From: CAYMGM01 sp964390005
GTDB taxonomy: Bacteria; Pseudomonadota; Alphaproteobacteria; UBA9219
Direction: 5' to 3'
DNA: 64,000 nucleotides
Assembly (NCBI GenBank): GCA_964390005.1
Contig: CAYMGM010000002.1
Location: 62,001-126,000, forward strand
Positions within the stretch are counted from its first letter, which is position 1, and each line of letters starts with the position of its first letter. Shown here piece by piece: positions 24,855 through 33,129 of the stretch. The notes beneath the pieces were generated by a model, which did not search any database, had not been told where the DNA came from, and saw only the letters and a program-made list of their open reading frames with translations. The position numbers and the translations under genes were made by a program.

Positions 24855-25806
24855 GCGGCGTCGCCAGCGGGTGGCAAGCCTCTATCGTTTGAATCAAGCG
24901 GTCGCCTGCGACATGCGTATAAATTTGCGTCGTCGCAATATCGGCGTGGCCCAGCATGGTTTGCACGCTGCGCAAATCCGCGCCATGTTCGATCAAATGC
25001 GTCGCAAAAGCATGGCGCAACACGTGAGGGCTCAGGCGTTTGGGATCGATCCCCGCCTGAAGGCCGATATCCTTCAATAATTGGAAAAAACGTTGCCGCG
25101 TCAGATGGCCTTCCTTGGCCGCCGCCGACGGAAACAAGAAAGGCGCGATAGAGGCTTTACGCACCGGCGGCACGGAATCCAGCATCGTTTGACGAAACGG
25201 CAGCCACGCCTTGACCGCCCGCAAAGCGGGATCGCCAAGCGGTACCATGCGTTCTTTGTCGCCCTTACCGCGGACTTGCACCAAGCCTTGATCGGCCAAA
25301 ACCGCGCGCGCTGGAAGCCCCACCAGCTCACTAACACGCAAGCCCGCCGCGTATAACAATTCAAGCAACGCGCGTAACCGCACCCCATCGGCATGCGGCA
25401 TTTTAGCGACGACTTTGAAAAGGGATTCAACCTCGCTCTCGCTGAGATATTTCGGCAAAGCGCGGCCAAGGCGCGGCGTGTCGATCAAGCGGCAAGGATC
25501 TTCGGCGCGCCTTCCTTCCGTACAGAGAAAACGAAAAAATTGCCGCAGCGCCGACAAACGGCGCGCTTGCGTGCGCGGCGCAAAGGCGCTGAGAGACTGG
25601 ATATAGGCGCGGATATCCTCTTCATTCGCGCTTTCCAGCGATACGCCGCGATGCGCGACAAAGTGGGCGGCATCCGTCAGATCGCGCTGATAGGCGGCAC
25701 GCGTGTTGGCACTGGCTGCCCTTTCGGCCACCATCATATCTAAAAAGCCATCCATCGCGCCCAAGGCCGCCGCAGGCACAACAGGCGAAAGGGCTTTAGG
25801 CGTCAC
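24835..25806 (-). CDS. xerD: Tyrosine recombinase XerD
   Basis: This 323-residue site-specific recombinase resolves chromosome dimers at dif with XerC and FtsK. The N-terminal SAM-like domain (MDGFLDMMVAERAASANTRA) is followed by the catalytic domain. The expected residues are present: Arg in AAGLRVSEL, Lys in VRGKGDKERMVPLG, His and Arg in SPHVLRHAFATHL, His in LGHADIATTQ, and the nucleophile Tyr in IYTHV. There is no sign that it belongs to a mobile element. Its start codon directly follows the stop of the exported-protein gene at 25807. XerC versus XerD is decided by overall resemblance (LRHAFATHLIEHGADLR). Confidence 0.88.
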   Translation of the reverse strand: MTPKALSPVVPAAALGAMDGFLDMMVAERAASANTRAAYQRDLTDAAHFVAHRGVSLESANEEDIRAYIQSLSAFAPRTQARRLSALRQFFRFLCTEGRRAEDPCRLIDTPRLGRALPKYLSESEVESLFKVVAKMPHADGVRLRALLELLYAAGLRVSELVGLPARAVLADQGLVQVRGKGDKERMVPLGDPALRAVKAWLPFRQTMLDSVPPVRKASIAPFLFPSAAAKEGHLTRQRFFQLLKDIGLQAGIDPKRLSPHVLRHAFATHLIEHGADLRSVQTMLGHADIATTQIYTHVAGDRLIQTIEACHPLATPPKRAAK

Positions 25807-27708
25807 TTAGTCCCCCGCATCCAACAGGGTTAGAACCACTTCGCGCGCACGCCTGCGCGCTTCGGCGACCAAGCCCGCTTGGCGCAGCGCACGCACACTA
25901 TCGATGGTGACAAATAACGATTTGGCTTTCCCTGGATCATGTTCGGCCATCAGCAGGCTGAGTAAAACCGTCTCGCCCACCCGGCCTCTTTCGCCCGCCT
26001 CGCGCAACCGCGCATACAAGATAGGCGCAGGCGCCGGGCCCGTTTCAGACAAAAGCCCCGCGTCGATAACACGCAAAACGGCGTCTTCCGATACGGCATA
26101 GCCAGCCGCCGAAAGCAAAGCCAAAACGGCTTCGGCGCGTTCGCGTTTATCCTTGACCGACCCTGCCCCCATAAAATCGGTGAGCCAAGCCTGCATTTGC
26201 CCGGCAAACGCCGTGTCGGGAACCAAGTCAGCCAGCGCAAAAAGAGGCCAATCCTTGACCGGTGCCCCACCCGCTTTATCAAGCCAGACACGTGCCGCAT
26301 CGATTTGCCCCGCGGCAACCAACAAGCGCGCGGCCCAAGGTGCAAACGAAGCCAGCTCTGGCGCAAAGGCCAAAGGCGTGACTTCTGCCGCCCATAAACC
26401 GGCTAATGTCCCCGTCAAGGGCACCTCGCCCGGCGTTTGTGCCAAACGTGTCAGAAGCGCTGCGCGGCGTGCGGGATCGATGCCCGCTTGCAGGGCCTGA
26501 TAGATCAGTGCATGCAAACGCGCCCCTTGATCTTTGCTGGCCAACGGATCGGCCAATTGATCGGCGGTAAAGGATTGGTCGGCATAAACGCGCGCCAAAA
26601 GCGTGCGATCGATGATCCCCATCGAAGCCGCTTTTTCGGCCAGCGCCAAACGCGGTTTTTCATCTGTGGCACGGGCGGCAAGAAGCGCAGGCGCGTAAGA
26701 AAGCTGCGCCTCGGCAAATAACGCGCCCGGCAGAGGAAGCCCCGTTTGCAGCAACGCCGCCATCATGAGCGGATCGCTCGCTGACAGGCGTTTAGGCAGG
26801 TTTTTGCTGCCGCCTAAGGTGTTTTTCTCAACCACGGCAAGGAAAGGATCGTCGGCCACTTTTTGTTCATGCAAAACGTCCACGGCCAATTGAGCCGCGG
26901 CCTTATCGCCTGCTTTGATTTTGCACAAAATCAGCAATTGTTGCCAAGCGACCGCGTTTGGATCCGTTTCAGGATGCGATGCGATCATATCGGGGACTTT
27001 GGCGCAGACTTGCGCTGGGTCCAATTGTAAAAAGGCATTTTCGGTCAGCGAACGCAGCGTCAGCGCATCCACGCGGCCAGGCCGCGCCATTTGCGCCATC
27101 GCCCAGGCATCTTTGGCGTCACCCAAGGCCAGCAAACGATCGATCCGAAGCGTCGTCAGGTTTTGCTCGCCCGCAGGGCCAATCGGCGCCGCCGCCACGC
27201 TAGTCAACAGGCGACGGGCCAGATCGTTTAAGGCCGCCGATGAGGTCGGCAAATGAAGCGCGGGAAGCAGCTTATCAATAAGCGAGCGGGGCGTTCCGTC
27301 CCACATATTACTGCCAAGCCCGCCATGCGCTTGATCGACAAGCCCCAAAGAATCGGGATCTATCGCCCCCAGTGGCACGGTTTTGACTGGCTCGCCCAAA
27401 TCGACAGGTTGAAAAGCAGGCGGCGGCGTCAAGGCAACAGGTGCAGATTGCGGCGCTAGCGTTTGGGCATCGCTTGCAGCCTTGTCCGCCCCTTCTGGCG
27501 CGGGCGCTTGTGAAAAATCGGGCGCAGGCGCGCGTGCGTCGTCATCAGACGGGCGCTCGGCCATGGCCGTTTGCGCAGTTTCCTCGGCCCCGATCCGCGA
27601 AGAGAACGGCGCAGACTCGGCGGCGCTAGAGGCCCCCGTTAGGGCAAGGACGCCAAGGGCAAGGAGGCGAGAAAAGGAAAGCCATCGATCAATGCGGCAA
27701 ACGGTCAT
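25807..27708 (-). CDS. Exported Ala-rich helical protein of unknown function
   Basis: This 633-residue protein has a signal peptide (LLALGVLALTGASSAAE). A Pro/Ala-rich disordered segment follows to about residue 95 (DARAPAPDFSQAPAPEG). The rest is a long alpha-helical, TPR-like array in which units such as RLLVAAGQIDAARVWLDKAG recur. The function is not recognised; a periplasmic scaffold is an inference from the repeats. Its start overlaps the end of a 45-residue membrane peptide gene by 20 nt and its stop abuts xerD, so the three are probably one operon. Confidence 0.75.
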   Translation of the reverse strand: MTVCRIDRWLSFSRLLALGVLALTGASSAAESAPFSSRIGAEETAQTAMAERPSDDDARAPAPDFSQAPAPEGADKAASDAQTLAPQSAPVALTPPPAFQPVDLGEPVKTVPLGAIDPDSLGLVDQAHGGLGSNMWDGTPRSLIDKLLPALHLPTSSAALNDLARRLLTSVAAAPIGPAGEQNLTTLRIDRLLALGDAKDAWAMAQMARPGRVDALTLRSLTENAFLQLDPAQVCAKVPDMIASHPETDPNAVAWQQLLILCKIKAGDKAAAQLAVDVLHEQKVADDPFLAVVEKNTLGGSKNLPKRLSASDPLMMAALLQTGLPLPGALFAEAQLSYAPALLAARATDEKPRLALAEKAASMGIIDRTLLARVYADQSFTADQLADPLASKDQGARLHALIYQALQAGIDPARRAALLTRLAQTPGEVPLTGTLAGLWAAEVTPLAFAPELASFAPWAARLLVAAGQIDAARVWLDKAGGAPVKDWPLFALADLVPDTAFAGQMQAWLTDFMGAGSVKDKRERAEAVLALLSAAGYAVSEDAVLRVIDAGLLSETGPAPAPILYARLREAGERGRVGETVLLSLLMAEHDPGKAKSLFVTIDSVRALRQAGLVAEARRRAREVVLTLLDAGD

Positions 27709-27826
27709 CGGGGATCTCCTGCTCGACTTTCTGCGGGGCAGGCTTCATGTCCGCTAGCGCCAGCGTCGTCAGACCACCCGCGACAACAACAACCAACACC
27801 AAACCAGCCAAGATAAGCGCACGCAT
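27689..27826 (-). CDS. Small 45-residue single-pass membrane peptide
   Basis: An ATG at 27826 opens a 45-codon frame. Nearly all of residues 3-25 form a transmembrane helix (ALILAGLVLVVVVAGGLTTL), followed by a short hydrophilic tail with DMKPAPQKVEQEIPDD. The stop TGA lies 20 nt inside the 25807-27708 gene, so translation is likely coupled. The organisation suggests the peptide and the exported protein work at the inner membrane. No name is known to me. Confidence 0.6.
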   Translation of the reverse strand: MRALILAGLVLVVVVAGGLTTLALADMKPAPQKVEQEIPDDRLPH

Positions 27827-28002
27827 GAAACTGCCCCTTTGTTTCCGAAAAAGTTAACCATCGGCTTTCCGTTTGTTCCATGCTTGCCTTACCGCCCCTC
27901 TTGCGCCTTGCAGCGCGTTTCGTTACACCAAAGGAAGACAGACAAGAAACAAGGCTTGGAAAATCCGATAGCTCTCAACTCCTTATTTTAAACGATGGCT
28001 CC

Positions 28003-28584
28003 ATGAACGCAATCCCCAACCCGCATGATCCTGAAACGCCTTTGCCTACCAAGTGTTTGGTCATTGTCGGCATGCCAGGGGCCGGAAAAAGCACGATTGG
28101 CCGTCGTTTAGCCGCCCGTTTGGGCCTTGCCTTTATCGACGCCGATCACGAGATCGAAAAAGCCGCGGGGATGAGTATTCCTGAAATTTTTGCTCAGTTG
28201 GGCGAACCTTCGTTCCGCGAGGGGGAACGTCGCGTCATCGCGCGCTTGCTGGAAGGCACACCGTGCGTCTTGGCAACGGGCGGCGGCGCTTTTATGGATG
28301 CCTCGACCCGCGATAAGGTCAAAGAGCACGGCATTTCTATCTGGCTGGACGTTAGCATCGACACGTTGGCCGAGCGCACCGCGCGTAACACCAATCGCCC
28401 TTTGATCCAAAACAGCGATCCGCGCGCCTCGCTTATTCCTTTGTTTGAAAAACGCGGGCCGATTTACGCGCTGGCTGACATCCATGTCGCCAGCAACGAC
28501 GGCCCCGCCGAAGGCAATGTCGAGCGCGTGTTAGACGCCTTGACCCGCCACATTCAAAGCCTTTCAGAGAAAGTCACCCCATGA
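28003..28584 (+). CDS. aroK: Shikimate kinase
   Basis: This 193-residue enzyme phosphorylates shikimate to shikimate-3-phosphate with ATP (chorismate pathway step 5). Walker A GMPGAGKST is near residues 23-31. The shikimate-binding DADHEIE, the RVIARLLEG region, CVLATGGGAFM and the lid Arg in RNTNRPLI are present. An upstream ATG at 27880 exists, but the intervening 41 residues have no family counterpart, so 28003 was preferred. The ribosome site is weak. It overlaps aroB by 4 nt (ATGA). Confidence 0.93.
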   Translation: MNAIPNPHDPETPLPTKCLVIVGMPGAGKSTIGRRLAARLGLAFIDADHEIEKAAGMSIPEIFAQLGEPSFREGERRVIARLLEGTPCVLATGGGAFMDASTRDKVKEHGISIWLDVSIDTLAERTARNTNRPLIQNSDPRASLIPLFEKRGPIYALADIHVASNDGPAEGNVERVLDALTRHIQSLSEKVTP

Positions 28585-29699
28585 CCCCTTCGCAAAAAGT
28601 CACCGTATCGATCAGTAGTGCGCCGCGCGCTTATGACATTCAAATCGGCGACGGGCTTTTAAGCCAGCTAGGCACCTTTATTACCGATGCGTTGGGACCT
28701 CAGCGCCGTGCAATTATCGTGACCGATAGCCGGGTTGGGCCTTTGTATCTTGATAAGGCGCAGGCCTCGCTGGCCGCTGCCGGGCACAGCTTTGCCGAAG
28801 CCGTTATCGTCCCCGAAGGCGAAGCCAGCAAAAGCTTTGCCGAGCTTGAGCGCGTCACGCAGCTTGTTCTTGAACGCCGCATTGACCGCAACAGCCCGCT
28901 GATCGCCCTTGGCGGCGGCGTGATCGGCGATTTAGGCGGCCTTACCGCGACGCTCGTAAAGCGCGGGATTCCTATTGTTCAAGTACCGACGACGCTTTTG
29001 TCGCAAACCGACAGCTCGGTCGGCGGCAAAACGGCGATCGATACGCCGTTTGGCAAAAACACAATCGGCGCTTTCACGCAGCCCAATCTTGTCGTCATCG
29101 ACGTCGCGACATTGGACACGCTGGATAAACGCCAAACGCTGGCCGGGTACGGCGAAGTCGTCAAATATGGCTTGATCAACGATGCCGCTTTTTTTGAATG
29201 GTGCGAGACCAACGGCGCGGCCCTGATCGCGGGCGACCGCGCGCGTCAGATCGAAGCGGTGCGCCATTGCTGCGCGGCCAAAGCTGCCATCGTCGCGCAA
29301 GACGAGCATGATCGCGGCGATGTCCGCGCCCTTCTCAATCTGGGGCATACTTTTGCCCACCCGATGGAGTTGGTTTGGGATTACACGGACAAGATCCTGC
29401 ATGGCGAGGCCGTCGCCATCGGCTGCGTAATGGCCTATCGCCTGTCGGCGGCGCTGGGGCTTTGCGATCCGACTTTGGCCGACCGCATCGCGGCACATTT
29501 TGCCAGCCTTGGCCTTCCCGCACGCCCCCCCGAAGGCGCTTATAACGTCGATAAGCTGTTGGATATGATGAGCCAAGACAAAAAGGCCATGGGCGGGCAA
29601 ATCACGCTGATTTTGACCAAGGGCTTGGGACAGGCCTATGTCGAAAAGAAAGCCCCCATCGACAAAATTCGCGAAGTTTGGCAAAGCGTTATCGGTTAA
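28581..29699 (+). CDS. aroB: 3-dehydroquinate synthase
   Basis: This 372-residue NAD- and metal-dependent enzyme converts DAHP to 3-dehydroquinate. Signatures include PEGEASKSFAELERV, LIALGGGVIGDLGG, the QVPTTLLSQTDSSVGGKTAI substrate loop, EVVKYGLI, and the zinc ligands in LNLGHTFAHPME and ILHGEAVAIG. The usual His-Ala-x-Glu context at the second site is changed to HPME but metal-binding residues are retained. It is translationally coupled to aroK. The tRNA-Arg carrying the integrated element follows 103 bp later. Confidence 0.95.
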   Translation: MTPSQKVTVSISSAPRAYDIQIGDGLLSQLGTFITDALGPQRRAIIVTDSRVGPLYLDKAQASLAAAGHSFAEAVIVPEGEASKSFAELERVTQLVLERRIDRNSPLIALGGGVIGDLGGLTATLVKRGIPIVQVPTTLLSQTDSSVGGKTAIDTPFGKNTIGAFTQPNLVVIDVATLDTLDKRQTLAGYGEVVKYGLINDAAFFEWCETNGAALIAGDRARQIEAVRHCCAAKAAIVAQDEHDRGDVRALLNLGHTFAHPMELVWDYTDKILHGEAVAIGCVMAYRLSAALGLCDPTLADRIAAHFASLGLPARPPEGAYNVDKLLDMMSQDKKAMGGQITLILTKGLGQAYVEKKAPIDKIREVWQSVIG

Positions 29700-29802
29700 C
29701 TTCAGCGGCCAAAAAACGCGTTCCCAACCGGATAAAGGGCTGGCGCTGACGGCTAAAATAGCCTATGAAAGACGCGACATTTGGGGAAAGTTTCCCTGTC
29801 AA

Positions 29803-29879
29803 GGACCCGTAGCTCAGCTGGATAGAGCGTCGCCCTCCGAAGGCGAAGGCCGTGTGTTCGAATCACATCGGGTCCGCCA
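29803..29879 (+). tRNA. tRNA-Arg (anticodon CCG), attachment gene of the integrated element
   Basis: The 77-nt cloverleaf is complete. The acceptor GGACCCG pairs with CGGGTCC, the D-arm is AGCTCAGCTGGATAGAGC, and the anticodon loop CTCCGAA carries CCG. The T-arm is GTGTGTTCGAATCACAT and CCA is encoded. The sequence from 29830 onward is repeated exactly at 40253-40304. Confidence 0.96.
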
Positions 29880-29881
29880 TA
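29830..29881 (+). repeat. attL: 52-bp direct repeat within tRNA-Arg
   Basis: The 3' part of the tRNA-Arg gene from the anticodon stem to two bases past CCA is identical to 40253-40304. Integration downstream keeps the tRNA intact. Confidence 0.92.
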
Positions 29882-30230
29882 TAAAACAACACGATAGAGA
29901 CATCTCCCGCATTAACAAACTATACCTAGCTAGCAGATAGCTAGTAACAAGTATGACTACGGCCCCTCCCCCTAAGCTATTTTGAGCTACTTTTGATATT
30001 TTCCAAGCCCTCGCATATCATCTCCCACAATTTCCAAATAATTTTATATACGATGCCCCAAAATGGCAGCAACACGACCATTTTTAAGCAGCTTAACATT
30101 TTATAAACCATTGATTTATCAATTACTTTCTTTCCCATCCAGTAAAATCAAAGAAACGAAAGACCCTCTTTCCGGGAGTTCATTGGTTAATAAATAATGA
30201 AACGATTTTGAAAAAGCATAAGGAGGCGCT
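29882..30230. other. Left end of the integrated element, non-coding
   Basis: This AT-rich 349 bp contains a candidate integrase arm site at 29927-29944 and the presumed promoter for the cargo genes. The AAGGAGG ribosome site of the first cargo gene lies at its right edge. No gene is supported. Confidence 0.5.
29927..29944. promoter_or_regulatory. Candidate integrase arm site, left
   Basis: TAGCTAGCAGATAGCTAG matches TAGCTAGCAATTAGCTAG at 40120-40137 in 16 of 18 positions, in the same orientation. Each contains an imperfect inverted repeat of TAGCTAG. One lies 45 bp inside attL and the other about 115 bp inside attR, as expected of arm-type or excisionase sites. Confidence 0.5.
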
Positions 30231-30632
30231 ATGTTGAACCCATCAAAAGGTAAGATCCTTTATCTGAAGCCGGGACGCATGAACGACACTTCGCCCATCG
30301 TTATCGACGGTAATGATTGCAACGGTCCTTTCGGGGAACGTATTGGGCGCGTCTATACGCTGCAAATGCCCGAAGGTTCTTATCGAAAAGTGGCTATATA
30401 TGGCGATGATCTGCCACCCGAATATGCGCATGTCCTTTTTGTGAAAAAAGGAGCTGAGGGAGAAAAGAACCCTCTATCTCACAGAGACCCCAATGAAAGC
30501 ACAAAAGGTCTTCCCGCTCTTCTTGCCGCGTTTGATCAAGAAACGGCATATGGGGCCAAACCAAAGGGAAGAACATCTTCGTCAGTGCCACGGCGAGACT
30601 TTTTGGATCCCAAAGCAGCCTGCGGATCATAG
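30231..30632 (+). CDS. Unrecognised cargo protein 1 of the element
   Basis: This 133-residue soluble protein starts at an ATG with a perfect AAGGAGG site. The first 75 residues look like a small beta-rich domain (KGKILYLKPGRMNDTSPIVI; RVYTLQMPEGSYRKVAIYGD). The remainder is polar and likely disordered (KGRTSSSVPRRDF). No family was recognised and no signal peptide is present. The next gene starts 30 bp after its stop, and the two probably form an operon with the 31616 gene. Confidence 0.6.
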   Translation: MLNPSKGKILYLKPGRMNDTSPIVIDGNDCNGPFGERIGRVYTLQMPEGSYRKVAIYGDDLPPEYAHVLFVKKGAEGEKNPLSHRDPNESTKGLPALLAAFDQETAYGAKPKGRTSSSVPRRDFLDPKAACGS

Positions 30633-30662
30633 TTGCCACTGCGTTAAGCAAGGGAAGCAACT

Positions 30663-31547
30663 ATGGCTATACCCAAAAGGACGGCAGTGCTTGCCGCGAC
30701 AGAGATTGGGCTTTGGTTGAAAGACCTGTCTCTTTGCGACCACTTTGAACTTGCCAGCAGCGAATGGCTTTTGCCCGAAGCGCGAGCCATCGGAACATAT
30801 TTAAAGATCTTGATGAAACGCAAGGGGGTGTGCCATCTCTTTGCCCCGGCTTCTCGGATTTTATGCTATTCCGGGCCTCGCAAATATGTGGATAGGGCCT
30901 GTCGAAAGGTAACAGTAGACCCCAATCACGACCGAGCCATCTATCTTGCCGATCACGGTCTTTACACATTGTTGGAACGCACAAGCATGGGCCAACACTT
31001 GGACAATTATGTAAAACGAGAACCAGATCCCTTAAAAAGAACGCTTTATGGCTTTTTGAAAAGCATCTATGTCACAGAAAAAATAGATGTAAATATTAGG
31101 GAAGAACAAAAGAAGCGAGCGCAAAAGCAAGGCGATCTTTTGATGGGGTTTGTGTCGGCGGCTTATATCTTTACATCACGGGATCATGTCGAAACCGTGG
31201 TAGCCGGGGCCAGTTTTGAAAAAGTATTCTACCTGTTTGAGCTTCCCGCGCTGATGCTGAATCCAGAAATCAAAACGATCAACGCCGTATCGGCAGACCG
31301 TTTCAGAAAGATCTATTTTTCCGGCCATCCCAACGCCGCCTATGAAACATATAAAATGATTTGCGAAAGCGAAGTCGCCCTTTTCAAGAAAAGAGCCAAG
31401 GCTGCAGGAAAAGGGACGCCGTCTTGGCAACTGTGGAAAGAACAACACGCCGTTTGGCAGGCGGATTTGAGCCAATTTAGAGCTGTTAGCGTCTTTCGCG
31501 GCATTTTATCGAAAAAGGCGCTTTGCGCGGGGGCTGGGGTGGCTTGA
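30663..31547 (+). CDS. Unrecognised cargo protein 2 of the element
   Basis: This 294-residue soluble, basic and mainly helical protein starts at ATG 30663 with AGGGAAGC upstream. Segments such as YLKILMKRKGVCHLF and LLMGFVSAAYIFTSRDHVET suggest a globular fold. I see no nucleotide-binding, nuclease or protease motif that I can name. A charged stretch (NIREEQKKRAQKQGD) divides two halves. It sits between cargo genes 1 and 3 on the same strand. Function is unknown; the position in a mobile element makes a defence or element-maintenance role possible. Confidence 0.6.
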   Translation: MAIPKRTAVLAATEIGLWLKDLSLCDHFELASSEWLLPEARAIGTYLKILMKRKGVCHLFAPASRILCYSGPRKYVDRACRKVTVDPNHDRAIYLADHGLYTLLERTSMGQHLDNYVKREPDPLKRTLYGFLKSIYVTEKIDVNIREEQKKRAQKQGDLLMGFVSAAYIFTSRDHVETVVAGASFEKVFYLFELPALMLNPEIKTINAVSADRFRKIYFSGHPNAAYETYKMICESEVALFKKRAKAAGKGTPSWQLWKEQHAVWQADLSQFRAVSVFRGILSKKALCAGAGVA

Positions 31548-31615
31548 TCGGTTGCAAAGTCTTGTGGCATAGATCGCATGATATTTGATGATGAATTGCT
31601 TTGACAGGTTTAAGC

Positions 31616-32407
31616 ATGCGTAAGGTCTATTACGGAGAAGATGGCGATCTTGTCAATCTTCGAACCTTTGTCGAGAGACAAGGCCCCGATCCCAATAAAT
31701 GGACGCTCCAACCCATTTGCAAGGGCTGCGGGCGGGTCGTTACCCCCATCAATGTCAAAGTCGTCTTGGGGTTTAGCGAAGTTAGCGAAGAAGTCGCCCA
31801 AAGAGCCGGGGAAATGGGAAGGAAGCCTCAAGCCCCTCATTTCCGTCATAAAGATGGCGAAGGCGAAGGTTGCCCTTATGACGACAGAAAGGACCCTCTT
31901 TTCGCGCCATTTCATGAAAATGAATTCGATATAAGAGCGAGGGAGCGCGTGCGTGATGTGTTGTTCTCGCCAGAAGTAAAGGCAATGAACGGGGCCATGA
32001 TGCGCATGCTGTATTGGCATTTGACCGGAAAGTGGGCAATCCCAGACGGAGACGGAAAAGCAATATGGCGCTTCGCTGAAAAGAGAGTTTGCAGCATGTC
32101 CGTTCTTATTCAACGTCCGTGGATCTTTCCATTTGCTCAAATACTTTTTGCGGGGGCGCGGGATGCTTACTTTAAAGGCGTCAAAACGCCTTTGCAGTTT
32201 CTTCCCATGGGAAAACAGGCTTTCGAATTTCGAGATTTTGAAGGCAGAAAAAGACATGCCGAGCTTCCACAGGGCGTCGGCCTTTATTTCGCGAGCAACT
32301 TTGCTGAGTTTCGTTCGCGCGGACAGGACAGGCAACATGTCCGTTATGAACTCTCGGAACAAGGGGTCATCAAGATCGCAGAGGCTTCAAGAGCAACGTT
32401 TGGATAA
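31616..32407 (+). CDS. Cargo protein 3: CoiA-like Cys/His motif protein
   Basis: From the ATG at 31616 this is a 263-residue protein; an in-frame start at 31601 is also possible. Near the N-terminus CKGCGRVVTP is followed by PHFRHKDGEGEGCPYDD. This CxxC...HFxH...C arrangement resembles the zinc-binding start of CoiA-type competence proteins and related nuclease-fused families. The C-terminal half (from about residue 120) shows no clear nuclease motif by eye. The gene follows cargo gene 2 by 68 bp. The CoiA resemblance is a motif-level inference only. Confidence 0.55.
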   Translation: MRKVYYGEDGDLVNLRTFVERQGPDPNKWTLQPICKGCGRVVTPINVKVVLGFSEVSEEVAQRAGEMGRKPQAPHFRHKDGEGEGCPYDDRKDPLFAPFHENEFDIRARERVRDVLFSPEVKAMNGAMMRMLYWHLTGKWAIPDGDGKAIWRFAEKRVCSMSVLIQRPWIFPFAQILFAGARDAYFKGVKTPLQFLPMGKQAFEFRDFEGRKRHAELPQGVGLYFASNFAEFRSRGQDRQHVRYELSEQGVIKIAEASRATFG

Positions 32408-32827
32408 AGAAAAATTGCGCAAAGCATCATTATGCGTGCACCATACAAACCTATTCAAAATGTGTTTTTTCTTGGCACTTTTACAGTTTTCTTCCACCGT
32501 CTTTGACAGAGTGAGGGATTTCCCATCTTCGGGGTATCGAAACCTCACCTGTAGCGGTTGTCTTGCTCTGCCTGTCCGAAAACAGCGCGTTTTCTAAAAC
32601 AGACTCAGCACGACGAAGACGTTGGTTTTTTGGTCCAGCGCTGATTGACGTTGCCGAAACAAACGTTGCCCCCGGCTTATCGGCTGGAAGGCAGGCGCGG
32701 ACATCCAAGCCTTGCGGCCAAAGGCCCTTGCATCGTCTACAGGCGATTTCGAACTCCCAGCCACCAGCGGGTGAACCCCGTTGGTTGGCTCTTGCGAAAC
32801 TTACTTGCTTTTGCAAAGGAGAAGCCG
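32408..32827. other. 420-bp non-coding stretch with strong stem-loops inside the element
   Basis: No convincing gene is found; short frames on both strands lack ribosome sites. A stem-loop at 32759-32790 has 13 pairs, including one G-T wobble and one bulged T, with a TGAAC loop. A second inverted repeat (TTGCGAAA...TTTTGCAA) runs up to the AGGAG site of the 32828 gene. The region could be a structured leader or hold a terminator for the upstream operon and a promoter for the downstream one. Confidence 0.5.
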
Positions 32828-33115
32828 ATGCTTTGTAGAAACGATGGATGGCTCTTTGTCGTCCCGCTCATGTGTTTTGTGTTCTTGGGGGCTCTCACAG
32901 CATATGCAGAGCAAAATGAGAAACAACCGCACCCGCCCGAACGATCAGCGTTCTTATTGCTAAACGTAGAAAATCAAATACCAGAAAACTGGCCAAGCCA
33001 AAGCCATCCTGAATACAGGGGATGCTGTTCACATCATGGCGGGGTCTGCGGTTGCAGTGGTGGAAGCGCCTCTTGCTGCGATGGCGCAATCAGCCCGACT
33101 TGCGGCTGCAATTAA
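32828..33115 (+). CDS. Exported Cys-rich small protein
   Basis: This 95-residue protein is read from ATG 32828, with AAAGGAG eight bases upstream. The signal peptide (LFVVPLMCFVFLGALTAYAE) is cleaved near residue 28. The mature C-terminus has the pattern CCSHHGGVCGCSGG then SCCDGAISPTCGC. This C...GG..C...CxDGxxSPxCxC pattern is seen in small secreted bacterial proteins that often accompany nuclease genes. Eight Cys in about 30 residues imply disulfides or metal binding. The exported PLD-type nuclease gene starts 14 bp downstream, so the two are probably coexpressed. Confidence 0.7.
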   Translation: MLCRNDGWLFVVPLMCFVFLGALTAYAEQNEKQPHPPERSAFLLLNVENQIPENWPSQSHPEYRGCCSHHGGVCGCSGGSASCCDGAISPTCGCN

Positions 33116-33129
33116 GCGAGGATGGCATT

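Noticed and set aside
32481..32816. Short genes on either strand in the 32408-32827 gap
   Set aside because: Frames of 90-111 codons exist but lack ribosome sites, and one overlaps the strong stem-loop. A Cys-pair segment on the minus strand was considered as a Com-like zinc finger but is too weak.
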